NCBI GenBank assembly: GCA_017962085.1
Contig: JAGCWA010000057.1
Location: 1 to 64,000 of the forward strand
Direction: 5' to 3'
Source of the DNA: Paludibacteraceae bacterium
Lineage (GTDB): Bacteria > Bacteroidota > Bacteroidia > Bacteroidales > Paludibacteraceae
Length of the DNA stretch: 64,000 bases
A program made the translations under genes and the position numbers. The notes below the pieces were generated by a model. The model was not told where the DNA came from. It searched no databases and saw nothing but the letters and a program-made list of their open reading frames with translations. Shown here piece after piece: positions 36,573 to 46,262 of the stretch. How positions within the stretch are numbered: position 1 is the first letter of the stretch; each line of letters starts with the position of its first letter.

Positions 36573-37142
36573 ATGTCTTTTATTCATGAAACAGCTGTCG
36601 TTGACGAGGGTTCCGTGATTGGTGAGAACGTGAAAGTCTGGCATTTTTCCCACATCATGGCGGGCGCCTGCATTGGCGATAACTGCAATATTGGGCAGAA
36701 TGTGGTCGTTTCGCCGGACGTGAAAATCGGCAATAATGTGAAAATCCAAAATAACGTTTCTGTCTATACGGGCGTTATTTGCGAGGACGATGTCTTTTTG
36801 GGGCCTTCCATGGTGTTTACCAACGTCATCAATCCGAGAAGTTTCGTGAGTCGTAAGGCTGAGTTTAAAACGACTATGGTCAGGAAAGGGGCTTCGATTG
36901 GAGCGAATGCGACGATTGTCTGTGGCGTTGAAATCGGTGCTTACGCGATGGTGGGCGCTGGTACGGTGGTGACGAAGGATGTGAAGCCTTTCGCCCTGAT
37001 GGTAGGCAACCCTGGCAGACAAATTGGTTGGGTGAGCGAATATGGTCATCGTTTGTCCTTCGACGAAACGGGGAAGGCGGTTTGTCCGGAAACGCATTCC
37101 TCCTACGAATTGAAGAATGGATTGGTGAGAAAAATCGATTGA
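36573..37142 (+). CDS. hexapeptide N-acetyltransferase, WbpD/WlbB-like
   Basis: A left-handed beta-helix acetyltransferase of 189 aa (MSFIHETAVVDEGSVIGENV; repeated IG/VG hexapeptides). The NPRSFVSRKAEFKTTMVRKGASIGAN segment and the C-terminal GNPGRQIGWVSEYG are typical of the WbpD/WlbB class. These acetylate the 3-amino group of UDP-GlcNAc3NA with acetyl-CoA. It is 4 bp upstream of the WbpB-like gene. Confidence 0.88.
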   Translation: MSFIHETAVVDEGSVIGENVKVWHFSHIMAGACIGDNCNIGQNVVVSPDVKIGNNVKIQNNVSVYTGVICEDDVFLGPSMVFTNVINPRSFVSRKAEFKTTMVRKGASIGANATIVCGVEIGAYAMVGAGTVVTKDVKPFALMVGNPGRQIGWVSEYGHRLSFDETGKAVCPETHSSYELKNGLVRKID

Positions 37143-37146
37143 TTTC

Positions 37147-38169
37147 ATGGTTAGATTTGCTGTAGTTGGTTATGGTCACATCGGGAAACGTCATGCGGAG
37201 ATGATCCGTAGGAATCCTGATGCCGAATTGGTGGCTGTATGCGACGTTTTGCCGAAGGAGAAGGTGGATTTCACGGATGACCTTCCGTTTTTCTCCTCCA
37301 TCGAGGATTTGTTGGCCTCCGATGTGCAATTCGATGTGGTGAACATCTGTACGCCGAATTTCTTCCACGCTCCGTATGCGTTGATGGTTTTGGACAAGCG
37401 GCATCACGTGGTGATCGAGAAACCTATCGCGCTCAGCAAGGCGGATGCGGAGAAACTGGTCAGTAAGTCCTTGGAGGTCTCCAGGAAAGTTTTTTGCGTG
37501 ATGCAGAACCGTTACTCTCCTCCTTCCGTATGGTTGAAGCAGATGATGACGGAGAAACGGTTGGGCAAGATCTTCATGGTCCAGCTGAACTGTTTCTGGA
37601 ACCGTGACGAACGTTACTACAAAAAGGGAAATTGGCACGGGGATGGCCGTCTGGACGGCGGAACGCTCTTCACTCAGTTCTCCCATTTCATCGATATCAT
37701 GTATTGGCTATTCGGCGATATCACCAACATTGTCGGACATTTCAACGACTTCTCCCACAAGGATCTGACCGATTTTGAGGATAGCGGGGTTGTTACGTTC
37801 GACTTCATGAATGGTGGCATGGGATGCTTGAATTACTCCACTGCCGTGTGGGACACTAATCTGGAGAGCAGCATCACCATCGTGGGCGAAAAGGGAACGG
37901 TCAAGGTGGCCGGTCAGTACATGAACGAGGTGGTCTATTGCCATGTGCAGGACTATGTGATGCCTGAGTTGGCGCCGAGCAACCCACCGAACGACTATGG
38001 CGCATATAAGGGTTCCGCCCAAAACCATCACCTGGTCATTAAGAATGTGATAGATACTTTACAAAACGATAATTCCATCACAACCAATGTGTTGGAAGGC
38101 TTAAAGGTGGTCGACATCATCGAACGGATCTATGCGGTCCGTGATGGTGTTTGGTCAAAACATGTTTAA
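37147..38169 (+). CDS. Gfo/Idh/MocA oxidoreductase, WbpB-like
   Basis: An NAD-dependent sugar dehydrogenase of 340 aa with Rossmann motif [10 protein letters not shown] and the EKP motif ([17 protein letters not shown]). Together with the WbpE- and WbpD-like genes it would oxidise C3 of UDP-N-acetylglucosaminuronate on the path to UDP-2,3-diacetamido-2,3-dideoxy-glucuronate. The [21 protein letters not shown] segment is typical of this subfamily. Confidence 0.85.
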   Translation: MVRFAVVGYGHIGKRHAEMIRRNPDAELVAVCDVLPKEKVDFTDDLPFFSSIEDLLASDVQFDVVNICTPNFFHAPYALMVLDKRHHVVIEKPIALSKADAEKLVSKSLEVSRKVFCVMQNRYSPPSVWLKQMMTEKRLGKIFMVQLNCFWNRDERYYKKGNWHGDGRLDGGTLFTQFSHFIDIMYWLFGDITNIVGHFNDFSHKDLTDFEDSGVVTFDFMNGGMGCLNYSTAVWDTNLESSITIVGEKGTVKVAGQYMNEVVYCHVQDYVMPELAPSNPPNDYGAYKGSAQNHHLVIKNVIDTLQNDNSITTNVLEGLKVVDIIERIYAVRDGVWSKHV

Positions 38170-38171
38170 TC

Positions 38172-39515
38172 ATGAGGGATTTTAAGGATTTGCGGATTGC
38201 TGTTGCGGGAACTGGATATGTGGGGTTGAGTATCGCCACATTGTTGGCTCAGCATCATGCTGTTGTCGCTGTGGATGTGATTCCGGAAAAGGTCGATTTG
38301 ATTAATAATCGTAAGTCGCCGATTCAAGATGATTATATCGAAAAATATTTGGCAGAAAAGCCTTTGAATCTGAAAGCCACGCTGGATGGGGCTTCCGCCT
38401 ATAGGGAGGCTGACTTCGTTGTGATTGCCGCTCCGACGAATTATGACCCTGTGAAGAATTATTTCGACACGAGTCATGTGGAGGAGGTGATCGACCTTGT
38501 CTTGTCGGTTAACCCGGATGCGGTGATGGTGATCAAATCAACCATTCCTGTCGGGTATACCCGTAATTTGTATGTTCGCTATGCGAAGAGGTTCGCTGAG
38601 ACTCCAACCCTACGCGGAAAAAAATTCAATCTGTTGTTTTCTCCCGAGTTTTTGCGTGAGAGCAAGGCTTTGTACGATAACTTGTACCCATCCCGTATCA
38701 TTGTGGGATATCCTAAAATCATCGACACGCCAGCCTTTAAGGATGAGAACGATGCGATTATGGCGGTGGCGAATCCCCAAGCGGAGGAACATGCGAGAAT
38801 CTTTGCTGAACTCTTGCGTGAGGGGGCGCTCAAAGAAGATATCGATACGCTCTTCATGGGCATGAAGGAGGCGGAGGCGGTGAAGCTTTTCGCGAATACC
38901 TACTTGGCGCTTCGTGTCAGCTATTTCAATGAGTTGGATACTTATGCGGAGGTGAAGGGATTGGATGCGCAGGCGATCATCCAGGGTGTTGGTTTGGACC
39001 CTCGTATCGGCATGCATTACAACAATCCTTCTTTCGGTTATGGAGGATATTGCTTGCCGAAGGATACGAAACAACTCTTGGCGAACTATACCGACGTGCC
39101 GCAAAACATGATGACCGCCATCGTGGAGAGTAACCGCACCCGTAAGGATTTCATCGCGGATCAGGTGCTTCGCAAGGCGGGTTATTACGACTATAGCAAT
39201 CAAAATGGCTATAACCAGTGCCATGAGAAACCTGTCACCATCGGTGTTTATCGCTTGACGATGAAGTCCAATTCCGACAATTTCCGCCAAAGTTCCATCC
39301 AAGGCGTGATGAAGAGGGTGAAGGCGAAGGGCGCGAATGTCATCATATACGAGCCGACGTTGGTGGATGGCTCCACATTTTTCGGGAGTTTGGTGGTGAA
39401 CGATTTGTCGGTGTTCAAGGCACAATCCCAAGCCATCATCGCTAACCGATACGACGCTTGCTTGGATGACGTGGAGCAGAAGGTTTATACGAGAGATTTG
39501 TTTAGGAGGGATTGA
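38172..39515 (+). CDS. ugd: UDP-glucose 6-dehydrogenase
   Basis: Oxidises UDP-glucose to UDP-glucuronate with NAD+. From ATG 38172 it is 447 aa, with GTGYVGLS near the N-terminus, the catalytic Cys in [20 protein letters not shown], and [19 protein letters not shown]. It matches E. coli Ugd closely except for two insertions (about residues 190-210 and 340-355). By sequence it is a UDP-glucose rather than a WbpA-type UDP-GlcNAc enzyme, yet its neighbours need a UDP-GlcNAc 6-dehydrogenase; either its specificity differs or WbpA is encoded elsewhere. Confidence 0.88.
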   Translation: MRDFKDLRIAVAGTGYVGLSIATLLAQHHAVVAVDVIPEKVDLINNRKSPIQDDYIEKYLAEKPLNLKATLDGASAYREADFVVIAAPTNYDPVKNYFDTSHVEEVIDLVLSVNPDAVMVIKSTIPVGYTRNLYVRYAKRFAETPTLRGKKFNLLFSPEFLRESKALYDNLYPSRIIVGYPKIIDTPAFKDENDAIMAVANPQAEEHARIFAELLREGALKEDIDTLFMGMKEAEAVKLFANTYLALRVSYFNELDTYAEVKGLDAQAIIQGVGLDPRIGMHYNNPSFGYGGYCLPKDTKQLLANYTDVPQNMMTAIVESNRTRKDFIADQVLRKAGYYDYSNQNGYNQCHEKPVTIGVYRLTMKSNSDNFRQSSIQGVMKRVKAKGANVIIYEPTLVDGSTFFGSLVVNDLSVFKAQSQAIIANRYDACLDDVEQKVYTRDLFRRD

Positions 39516-39534
39516 TATTCGATTTGATTGAGAT

Positions 39535-41049
39535 ATGGCTGATGGTAAACGTATAGTAAAAAACACGGGCTTCCTGTATATCCGGATGCTGCTCGTTATG
39601 GGTGTCTCTTTGTTCACCTCAAGAGTGATTTTGGATAAGTTGGGTGTGGGTGATTATGCGCTCTATACGGTGGTCGGAGGTATTGTGGGTATGTTGTCGT
39701 TCCTGAACGGCACGTTGAGTATTGGCACATCCAGGTTTCTGACGTATGAGTTGGGAGCCGGTAATAAAGAGCGGCTGAAGGATACGTTCGTGACCACTTT
39801 TTATACTCATCTTATTCTTGCTTCCCTTATTTTGTTGGTGATGGAGACAGGAGGAATGTGGTACTTGTACAATAAGTTGGTCGCCCCTCCTGAAAGGATG
39901 GATGCCTGTTTCATTGTTTTCCAATTGTCCATCTTCACGATGATGGTTTCTATCACGCAGGTTCCGTATACTGCATCCATTATGTCTCATGAGAAAATGG
40001 GTGTTTATGCGTATGTGAGCATTTTCGAGGCGTTGGCGAAATTGGGGGTGTGTTACATGATCGTTGTGACGGAATACGATAGATTAATCGTATATGCCTC
40101 TTTGATCGCTTTGGTTCAAGTTGTTGTTGCATTTACGTATAGATTCTATTGCATACATCAATTCGGGGAGTGCCGTTTGTCGTTATCCTTCGACAAGTCT
40201 ATTTTTAAAGATCTTCTTGGATTCTCCGGATGGAATGTCATTGCTAATCTGACGGAAACACTGAAAATACAGGGCGTTTTGATTCTGATGAACATGTTCC
40301 TGCAACCTTTTGTCGTGGCGTCTCAGGCGATTGCGAATCAGGTGGCTCAGGCTATGATGCAGTTTGTGGACAATATACGTGTCGCCATTAATCCTCAGGT
40401 CATTAAATCTTATGCGGCGGGGGATTATGAAGCGTCAAAGAAACTGACTTTACAGTCCGCCACTTACGTGTATGATGTGTTGCTGTTGTTAGGTCTTCCG
40501 TTAATTCTTTTAGTTAGGCCAATCCTGAATGTTTGGTTGGTGGAGGTTCCTGAATATGCTGCGATTTTTGTCCAATTTACAATTGTTACCCGTATTATAT
40601 CGAATTTTTCCGCTGCTTTCTATATGCCGATGGTGGCCTCGGGCAAGGTGAAGAAGAATTCGATCGCTGCATTGTTTTTAGGCGTTGGACAATTTATCTT
40701 GATGTATTTCTTATTGAAAATGGGCTATGGAGCAATGGTTGTCTTATATTTGCCATTAATTGCGTCTTTCATTTTTGCTTTTATTGTAAAGCCTTATATT
40801 CTGATAAAGGATATTGACTATAAGTTAAAGGAAATACTTCCGTGTTATATGTCTTGTCTTAAGGTGACATTGTTGGCCTGTACTTTGTCTTTACCAGCTG
40901 TGTTGTTTTTGAATGACGAGTTTTATAACTGTGTTATTAAGTTGTTTGTCTCAGTTATGAGTGTTGGTGTCTCTTCTTATGTTTTTATGGAGAAGACGGA
41001 AAGAAAGAAAATATTTGAGATATTGAAGAAAAAATTGAATATAAAATGA
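39535..41049 (+). CDS. wzx: polysaccharide repeat-unit flippase (Wzx-like)
   Basis: A 504-aa inner-membrane protein with 12-14 hydrophobic helices and the MATE-like N-terminus NTGFLYIRMLLVMGVSLFTSRVIL...VGDYALYTVVGGIVG. It probably flips the lipid-linked repeat unit to the periplasm. Its last codons overlap the ATP-grasp start (ATGA). Confidence 0.88.
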   Translation: MADGKRIVKNTGFLYIRMLLVMGVSLFTSRVILDKLGVGDYALYTVVGGIVGMLSFLNGTLSIGTSRFLTYELGAGNKERLKDTFVTTFYTHLILASLILLVMETGGMWYLYNKLVAPPERMDACFIVFQLSIFTMMVSITQVPYTASIMSHEKMGVYAYVSIFEALAKLGVCYMIVVTEYDRLIVYASLIALVQVVVAFTYRFYCIHQFGECRLSLSFDKSIFKDLLGFSGWNVIANLTETLKIQGVLILMNMFLQPFVVASQAIANQVAQAMMQFVDNIRVAINPQVIKSYAAGDYEASKKLTLQSATYVYDVLLLLGLPLILLVRPILNVWLVEVPEYAAIFVQFTIVTRIISNFSAAFYMPMVASGKVKKNSIAALFLGVGQFILMYFLLKMGYGAMVVLYLPLIASFIFAFIVKPYILIKDIDYKLKEILPCYMSCLKVTLLACTLSLPAVLFLNDEFYNCVIKLFVSVMSVGVSSYVFMEKTERKKIFEILKKKLNIK

Positions 41050-42155
41050 AAAAAGTAGCGATAATAGGTGCAAATGATTTCCAAAACCAGTTAATAAATA
41101 AGGCAAAAGAGTGCGGTTACGAAACTTTTGTGTTTGCATGGGAGAGTGGTGCGGTTGGCAAGCAAAATGCGGATCATTTTTTTCCGATAAGTATTGTTGA
41201 CAAAGAGCTAATATTAAGGAAATGCCAGAAAATTGGAATTGATGCAATTTGTTCTATTGCATCTGATTTGGCGGTTATTACGGTAAATTATGTTGCCGAG
41301 AAAATGAATCTTCATGCCAATTCAATAGAATGTTCTTTGATAGCCACAAATAAATTCAGGATGCGAAATGCGTTTTTAGAAAATGGTGATCCAATTCCGA
41401 TGTTTCGCATTGCAGAGGAAAACGGAGGATTTGACATCTCAGGAATGAAATTCCCTTTAATTGTTAAGCCGACCGATAGAAGTGGTAGCCGGGGCATTAT
41501 GAAAATATCCGATGCTTCTCAAATTGAATCTGCAGTTCGTGTTGCTTGTCATGAGTCTTTTGAACATAAAGCACTGATTGAGGAATTTGTAGAAGGCAAG
41601 GAGTATAGTGTTGAATGTATTTCTTTCCATGGTGAGCATACTTTTCTTGCTGTTACGGAAAAAATCACAACGGGATCCCCTCATTTTATAGAGACAGGAC
41701 ATATCCAGCCTGTCCTATTGGATGAAGAAAGGCTGGAAAACATAAAAAGAATTATTTTTCATGCTCTCGATAGCCTGAAAATCACAGATGGGGCAAGTCA
41801 TTCGGAAATTAAAATTGACGGGTATGGAAACGTGAAAATTATTGAGATTGGCTCTCGTATGGGTGGGGATTGTATTGGTTCTGATCTGGTCAGGATATCA
41901 ACAGGTTACGATTTCACAAAAATGGTTATTGATGTCGCTTTGGGTAACATGCCTGTTTTCGAACGTGTTGTAAAGCCAAGGAAGGCGGTTGTTCGGTTTA
42001 TTTTTAGCCCTAAGGATATTGAAGAATGTGAAGATATGCTTTGTGATGGATGGGAGTTGGAACGAAAATTCATTGAACAAGATTTTGATGGACATACAAT
42101 TACGGACAGTAGTAATCGTTATGGGTATTATATTTTAAAGGGTGAATATTTGTAA
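41046..42155 (+). CDS. ATP-grasp ligase (first of two)
   Basis: A 369-aa carboxylate-amine or carboxylate-thiol ligase of the ATP-grasp superfamily. It has a pre-ATP-grasp Rossmann-like N-terminus (AIIGANDFQNQLINKA), nucleotide segments PLIVKPTDRSGSRGI and LIEEFVEGKEYSVE, and the metal-binding IIEIGSRMGGD. Related enzymes link amino acids or peptides; in a sugar operon it may amidate a uronic acid or attach an amino acid (inference). The DNA is distinctly AT-rich relative to flanking genes. Overlaps wzx by 4 bp; 3 bp from the next ligase. Confidence 0.82.
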   Translation: MKKVAIIGANDFQNQLINKAKECGYETFVFAWESGAVGKQNADHFFPISIVDKELILRKCQKIGIDAICSIASDLAVITVNYVAEKMNLHANSIECSLIATNKFRMRNAFLENGDPIPMFRIAEENGGFDISGMKFPLIVKPTDRSGSRGIMKISDASQIESAVRVACHESFEHKALIEEFVEGKEYSVECISFHGEHTFLAVTEKITTGSPHFIETGHIQPVLLDEERLENIKRIIFHALDSLKITDGASHSEIKIDGYGNVKIIEIGSRMGGDCIGSDLVRISTGYDFTKMVIDVALGNMPVFERVVKPRKAVVRFIFSPKDIEECEDMLCDGWELERKFIEQDFDGHTITDSSNRYGYYILKGEYL

Positions 42156-42158
42156 GAT

Positions 42159-43352
42159 ATGGCTAAACAAAAGAAGATTTTAATCCTAGGTGGAGGACAG
42201 GCTCAAATTGAGTTGATTAAAGCCGCTTTAGAACTAGGATGTTATACTATTGTTGCAGGTATAGAGGGAAATTACCTAGGATATGCGTTAGCTAACAAGG
42301 TCTGTCATGTCGATATTTTTAATAAGGAAGCTATTTTGAAAATCGCACAAGATGAAGAAGTAGACGGTGTTTCGATGGTTTGCTCTGATTTCGGGTTGCA
42401 ATCGTTAGGTTATGTAAATGACAAACTATCTTTGTCTGGTATGTCTGAATCGTCTGCAATTGTTTCCTCCGATAAATATAAAATGAAGTTGGCTTTGACG
42501 AAAGCTGGGGTTAATACTCCTAAATTCGCCATCGTTGAAACTGACGAAGATGTTGAAAGAGCATTAAGTATGATGTCCTTTCCTCTTATTGTAAAAGCTG
42601 TGGATTTACAGGGTAGTCGAGGTATATATATTTGTAGATCCGAATCGGAAATATATGAAAACTATAAAAAGTCAATCTCAGAGTCTCGACATAACTATTG
42701 TATCATAGAGGAATTCATAGAGGGTGAAGAGTTTGGAGCGCAGGCTTTTGTTTATGAACAAGACGTGCTGTTTGTTTTGCCTCATGGTGATAATGTCAAA
42801 AAAAATGGTATTGTTAATATCCCAATTGGACATTATATGCCGTTGCCTTCTGATATGGTAAGTAATGAAGCGGTCGTCTCTTTGGTGAAAAACGCAATAA
42901 AAGCTCTTGGCTTTAATAATACAGCAGTAAATGTTGATTTAATTGTTAAGGATGGCACCCCTTATATTATTGAATTGACAGGAAGAGCAGGTGCTAATTA
43001 TTTGCCTGAAATGACTGGCGCATATTGGGGTATTGACTATTATAAGATGATTCTTCTCTGTGCGATGGGTGAATCTCCCCGAAAATATTTTGATGGTCGT
43101 TTGGGTGGCTATGATGCCATTGCGACAAGAATGTTGTACTCAAAAGAGAGTGGCGTTGTTAAAAATATATCATATAACAACTCATCCAATATAAGGAATA
43201 TTGAGTTGTTTGTGAAAAAAGGGGATGTGGTAAATAAATTTTCAAATTCAAGAGATTGTGTGGGGAGGATTTTATGTGTGGGAAAGACGGTTAGCGAATG
43301 TGCAACTAATATTGATGAATTTGTTGATAATTTTAAAATTGAATTGGAATAA
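42159..43352 (+). CDS. ATP-grasp ligase (second of two)
   Basis: A 397-aa ATP-grasp protein, related to but clearly divergent from its neighbour. It shows [19 protein letters not shown] at the N-terminus, [35 protein letters not shown] and [17 protein letters not shown]. The substrate is unknown. It shares the AT-rich composition of its neighbours and its stop overlaps the next start (TAATG), so the three genes 41046-44065 look like one acquired module. Confidence 0.82.
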   Translation: MAKQKKILILGGGQAQIELIKAALELGCYTIVAGIEGNYLGYALANKVCHVDIFNKEAILKIAQDEEVDGVSMVCSDFGLQSLGYVNDKLSLSGMSESSAIVSSDKYKMKLALTKAGVNTPKFAIVETDEDVERALSMMSFPLIVKAVDLQGSRGIYICRSESEIYENYKKSISESRHNYCIIEEFIEGEEFGAQAFVYEQDVLFVLPHGDNVKKNGIVNIPIGHYMPLPSDMVSNEAVVSLVKNAIKALGFNNTAVNVDLIVKDGTPYIIELTGRAGANYLPEMTGAYWGIDYYKMILLCAMGESPRKYFDGRLGGYDAIATRMLYSKESGVVKNISYNNSSNIRNIELFVKKGDVVNKFSNSRDCVGRILCVGKTVSECATNIDEFVDNFKIELE

Positions 43353-44065
43353 TGAAGAATACTGTTAGAATTCATGAATCAGCGGTTGTAAATAATTGCG
43401 CTTTTGAAAATGGAACTAAAATTTGGAAGAATGTTTTTGCTGTAAATGTTAAAACTCGTCCTAATGTTAGTATTGGTGATGAAACAAGAATTGAGGATTG
43501 TGAGTTGGGAGAATTCGTGAATCTTCAACGCTATGGCATGATTTATCATACTAAGATAGGCAGGTATACTTATACAGGACGAAATTTTGTTGCTTGGCAT
43601 TGTAATATTGGCTCTTTTTGCTCTATCTCATGGAATGTCTCAATCGGAGGTGGCAATCATGATTATCATCGTGTGACTTCGAGCGCATTCTTGTATTCTG
43701 ATATTTTTGATTTGAAAGGTGATAATGAAGGTTATAATAGATTTGATGATGTTTGTGAGATTGGAAATGATGTTTGGATAGGGTGTAATGCTGTCATTTG
43801 CAGAGGCGTTAAAGTTGGTGACGGTGCGGTTATTGGTTCAGGTGCAGTTGTTACTAAAGATGTGGAACCATATTCTATTGTCGTAGGAGTGCCTGCGAAA
43901 AAAATCAAGTACCGATTCCCGGAAGATATTAGGAACCGTTTGTTAGCGTTACAATGGTGGAATTTGCCGAGTGATATTATAAAGGAAAATTATAAATTGT
44001 TCAATTCAAATCCATCTCAAAATATTGTGGAAAAGCTTGAACGCTTAGTTGATAGTTTGCACTAA
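43352..44065 (+). CDS. CatB-like hexapeptide acyltransferase
   Basis: A 237-aa left-handed beta-helix transferase: N-terminal repeats ([11 protein letters not shown]...), the catalytic-region His in [17 protein letters not shown], and the [31 protein letters not shown]-terminal motif typical of the xenobiotic acetyltransferase subfamily. It likely acetylates a sugar or amino group on the polysaccharide precursor; the dTDP-Fuc4N made by RfbB/WecE is one candidate. AT-rich like the two ligases before it. Confidence 0.82.
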   Translation: MKNTVRIHESAVVNNCAFENGTKIWKNVFAVNVKTRPNVSIGDETRIEDCELGEFVNLQRYGMIYHTKIGRYTYTGRNFVAWHCNIGSFCSISWNVSIGGGNHDYHRVTSSAFLYSDIFDLKGDNEGYNRFDDVCEIGNDVWIGCNAVICRGVKVGDGAVIGSGAVVTKDVEPYSIVVGVPAKKIKYRFPEDIRNRLLALQWWNLPSDIIKENYKLFNSNPSQNIVEKLERLVDSLH

Positions 44066-44100
44066 CATAATATCCTTTTCCCCTTTTTGCGGATTCCTAT

Positions 44101-45123
44101 ATGACCAAACAGCAAACGACTGAATTGAAAGGTATTGCGTTATTGCTTCTGCTTTGGCACCACCTTTTTTACAAATCAATCGGACTATACTACGATTGGC
44201 ATCAGATCGTTAACGTTAGTGGAATGACAAGCAAGTGTTGTGTCGCTTTGTTCGTTATTCTGTCGGGGTATGGTTTGATGGTATCTTGCGGGAAAGAACT
44301 AAACCTGAAAACCTTTTTTGTCAAAAGATTCACCAAACTCTATCTGAACTATTGGCTTATATGGTTGCTGTTTGTCCCTGTCGGTGTTTTGTTCTTTGGC
44401 AGAACATTCGACGTTGTCTACGGGGATGCGGTAATGCCTAATATGTTGCTGGATTTTTTCGGTTTGCTGAATTGTAGGATGCTTTATGGATACAATGCCA
44501 CATGGTGGTTCTATAGTTGTATTATCCTTCTTTATCTCTCTTTTCCGTTACTGAGATGGATACGGTTGAAGAGTAAAGTGGCTTTCTATATCGTTATGGT
44601 GTTGGCTATAGGACTCGGAATGCATCCGACTCACGGCTATTTCTTATATCCGATCAAGTATTATCTGTTTCCTTTCTGTTTAGGTATGGAAATGGCGGTT
44701 TCTGGTTCGAGGCTTCGTGAAGTCGGCCTTTCGGACCCAATGAAATTTGTTTTGTCATTTCTGTTTCTTGCATTGTGCGTAACGGTCAGGATCTGTACGC
44801 AACGTTATGTGTTGATGATAGATTCGTTGATCGCTTTTTTCATCATTATCAGCTACTTGACCCTCTCTTTAAAACCGGAAGAGGGATTTGTCCGAAAGGG
44901 TTTGGGGTTCTTAGGAAAGCATAGTTTTAACATCTTTCTTTTCCATACTTTCATTTTTAGTTTGTATTTTAAAGAATACACTTATAGTTTTGGCTATCCG
45001 ATTGCGATTTTTTTTATACTTTTGCTCGAGTGTCTTGGGATATCTGTTTTTATAGAGTTCTTGAAGCACATTTTGGGAGTGAATAAGTTAGAATCGTTTA
45101 TTTTGAAAACAGTAGAGGGTTAG
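44101..45123 (+). CDS. acyltransferase family 3 membrane protein
   Basis: A 340-aa integral membrane protein with about ten helices and the family N-terminus (KGIALLLLLWHHLFYKS, with the conserved His pair region). Family 3 acyltransferases O-acetylate sugars in or at the inner membrane. It is one of two in the cluster (the other at 58313). Ends in TAG. Confidence 0.85.
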   Translation: MTKQQTTELKGIALLLLLWHHLFYKSIGLYYDWHQIVNVSGMTSKCCVALFVILSGYGLMVSCGKELNLKTFFVKRFTKLYLNYWLIWLLFVPVGVLFFGRTFDVVYGDAVMPNMLLDFFGLLNCRMLYGYNATWWFYSCIILLYLSFPLLRWIRLKSKVAFYIVMVLAIGLGMHPTHGYFLYPIKYYLFPFCLGMEMAVSGSRLREVGLSDPMKFVLSFLFLALCVTVRICTQRYVLMIDSLIAFFIIISYLTLSLKPEEGFVRKGLGFLGKHSFNIFLFHTFIFSLYFKEYTYSFGYPIAIFFILLLECLGISVFIEFLKHILGVNKLESFILKTVEG

Positions 45124-45125
45124 AT

Positions 45126-46262
45126 ATGATTCCATTTAATAAACCTTTCCTATCAGGGAAAGAGACTCATTATATGTATCAGGCGGTGTACACGGGTAAA
45201 TTGTCCGGTAATGGTCGTTTCACCAAGTTGTGCCAAAATTATTTCACGGAACGGTACGGCTTCAAAAAGTGCTTGCTTACGACTTCGGGTACGGATGCTT
45301 TGGAGATGTGTGCGATGCTTTGCGACCTGAAACCGGGTGACGAGGTCATCGTTCCTTCCTACACTTTTGTGTCGACTGCCTTGGCTTTCCTTCGTGAGGG
45401 CGCCAACGTGGTGTTCGCGGATTCCATGGATTCTAATCCGAATATCGATGCGGACAAACTGGAGTCTCTTATCACACCGAAGACAAAGGTGATTGCCCCT
45501 GTCCATTATGCGGGTGTCGCATGTGACATGGATGTGATTATGGCTCTGGCGAAGAAATATAACCTTATCGTTGTCGAGGATGCCGCTCAGGCAGTAGACT
45601 CTTTCTATAAGGGGAAAGCGCTTGGCGGAGTGGGGCATCTTGGTGCCTTCTCTTTCCATGAGACGAAAAACATTACGGCCGGAGGTGAGGGCGGTTTGCT
45701 CGTGATCAATGATGAGCGTTTCGAGCGTCGTTCCGAAATCTTGTGGGAAAAGGGTACGAATCGTGCTGAGTTCTTCCGTGGCGCAGTCAACAAATATGGA
45801 TGGGTGGACATGGGGTCTTCATTTCTTCCTGCGGAGATAAACGCAGCTTTCCTTTGGGCTCAGTTGGAGAACCTCGATATGATACAGGATCGTCGTAAAA
45901 GCATTTGGAACCAGTATTACGATGGACTTAAGGATTTGGAGAAGAGGGGATGCTTCAAACTTCCTCAAATTCCTGATTATGCGACTAACAATGGTCACAT
46001 GTTTTACTTGATATGCCGTAATTTGGAGGAACGTACTGCCTTGATAAAGTGTCTGAAAGACAATGAGGTCACTGCTCCTTTCCATTATTTGAGCCTGCAT
46101 AAGAGCGATTTTTATCGTTCCCATTCATCGTATATCCCTGAGTTGCCTAATTGCGACAGATATGCTGATTGCTTGGTTAGGTTGCCGATGTATTACGAAT
46201 TGGAGACGGAACAGGTTCAAAAAGTCATTTCCTTAATCATAGGATTTTATAATGCAATATAA
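45126..46262 (+). CDS. wecE: dTDP-4-amino-4,6-dideoxygalactose transaminase (WecE/RffA-like)
   Basis: A PLP aminotransferase of 378 aa that closely resembles E. coli WecE from its first residues (MIPFNKPFLSG...), with Lys181 in the FSFHETKNITAGGEGG motif and REF-like KGTNRAEFFRGAVNKYGWVDMGSS. It would turn dTDP-4-keto-6-deoxyglucose from RfbB into dTDP-Fuc4N. It overlaps the next gene by 11 bp. Confidence 0.9.
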   Translation: MIPFNKPFLSGKETHYMYQAVYTGKLSGNGRFTKLCQNYFTERYGFKKCLLTTSGTDALEMCAMLCDLKPGDEVIVPSYTFVSTALAFLREGANVVFADSMDSNPNIDADKLESLITPKTKVIAPVHYAGVACDMDVIMALAKKYNLIVVEDAAQAVDSFYKGKALGGVGHLGAFSFHETKNITAGGEGGLLVINDERFERRSEILWEKGTNRAEFFRGAVNKYGWVDMGSSFLPAEINAAFLWAQLENLDMIQDRRKSIWNQYYDGLKDLEKRGCFKLPQIPDYATNNGHMFYLICRNLEERTALIKCLKDNEVTAPFHYLSLHKSDFYRSHSSYIPELPNCDRYADCLVRLPMYYELETEQVQKVISLIIGFYNAI

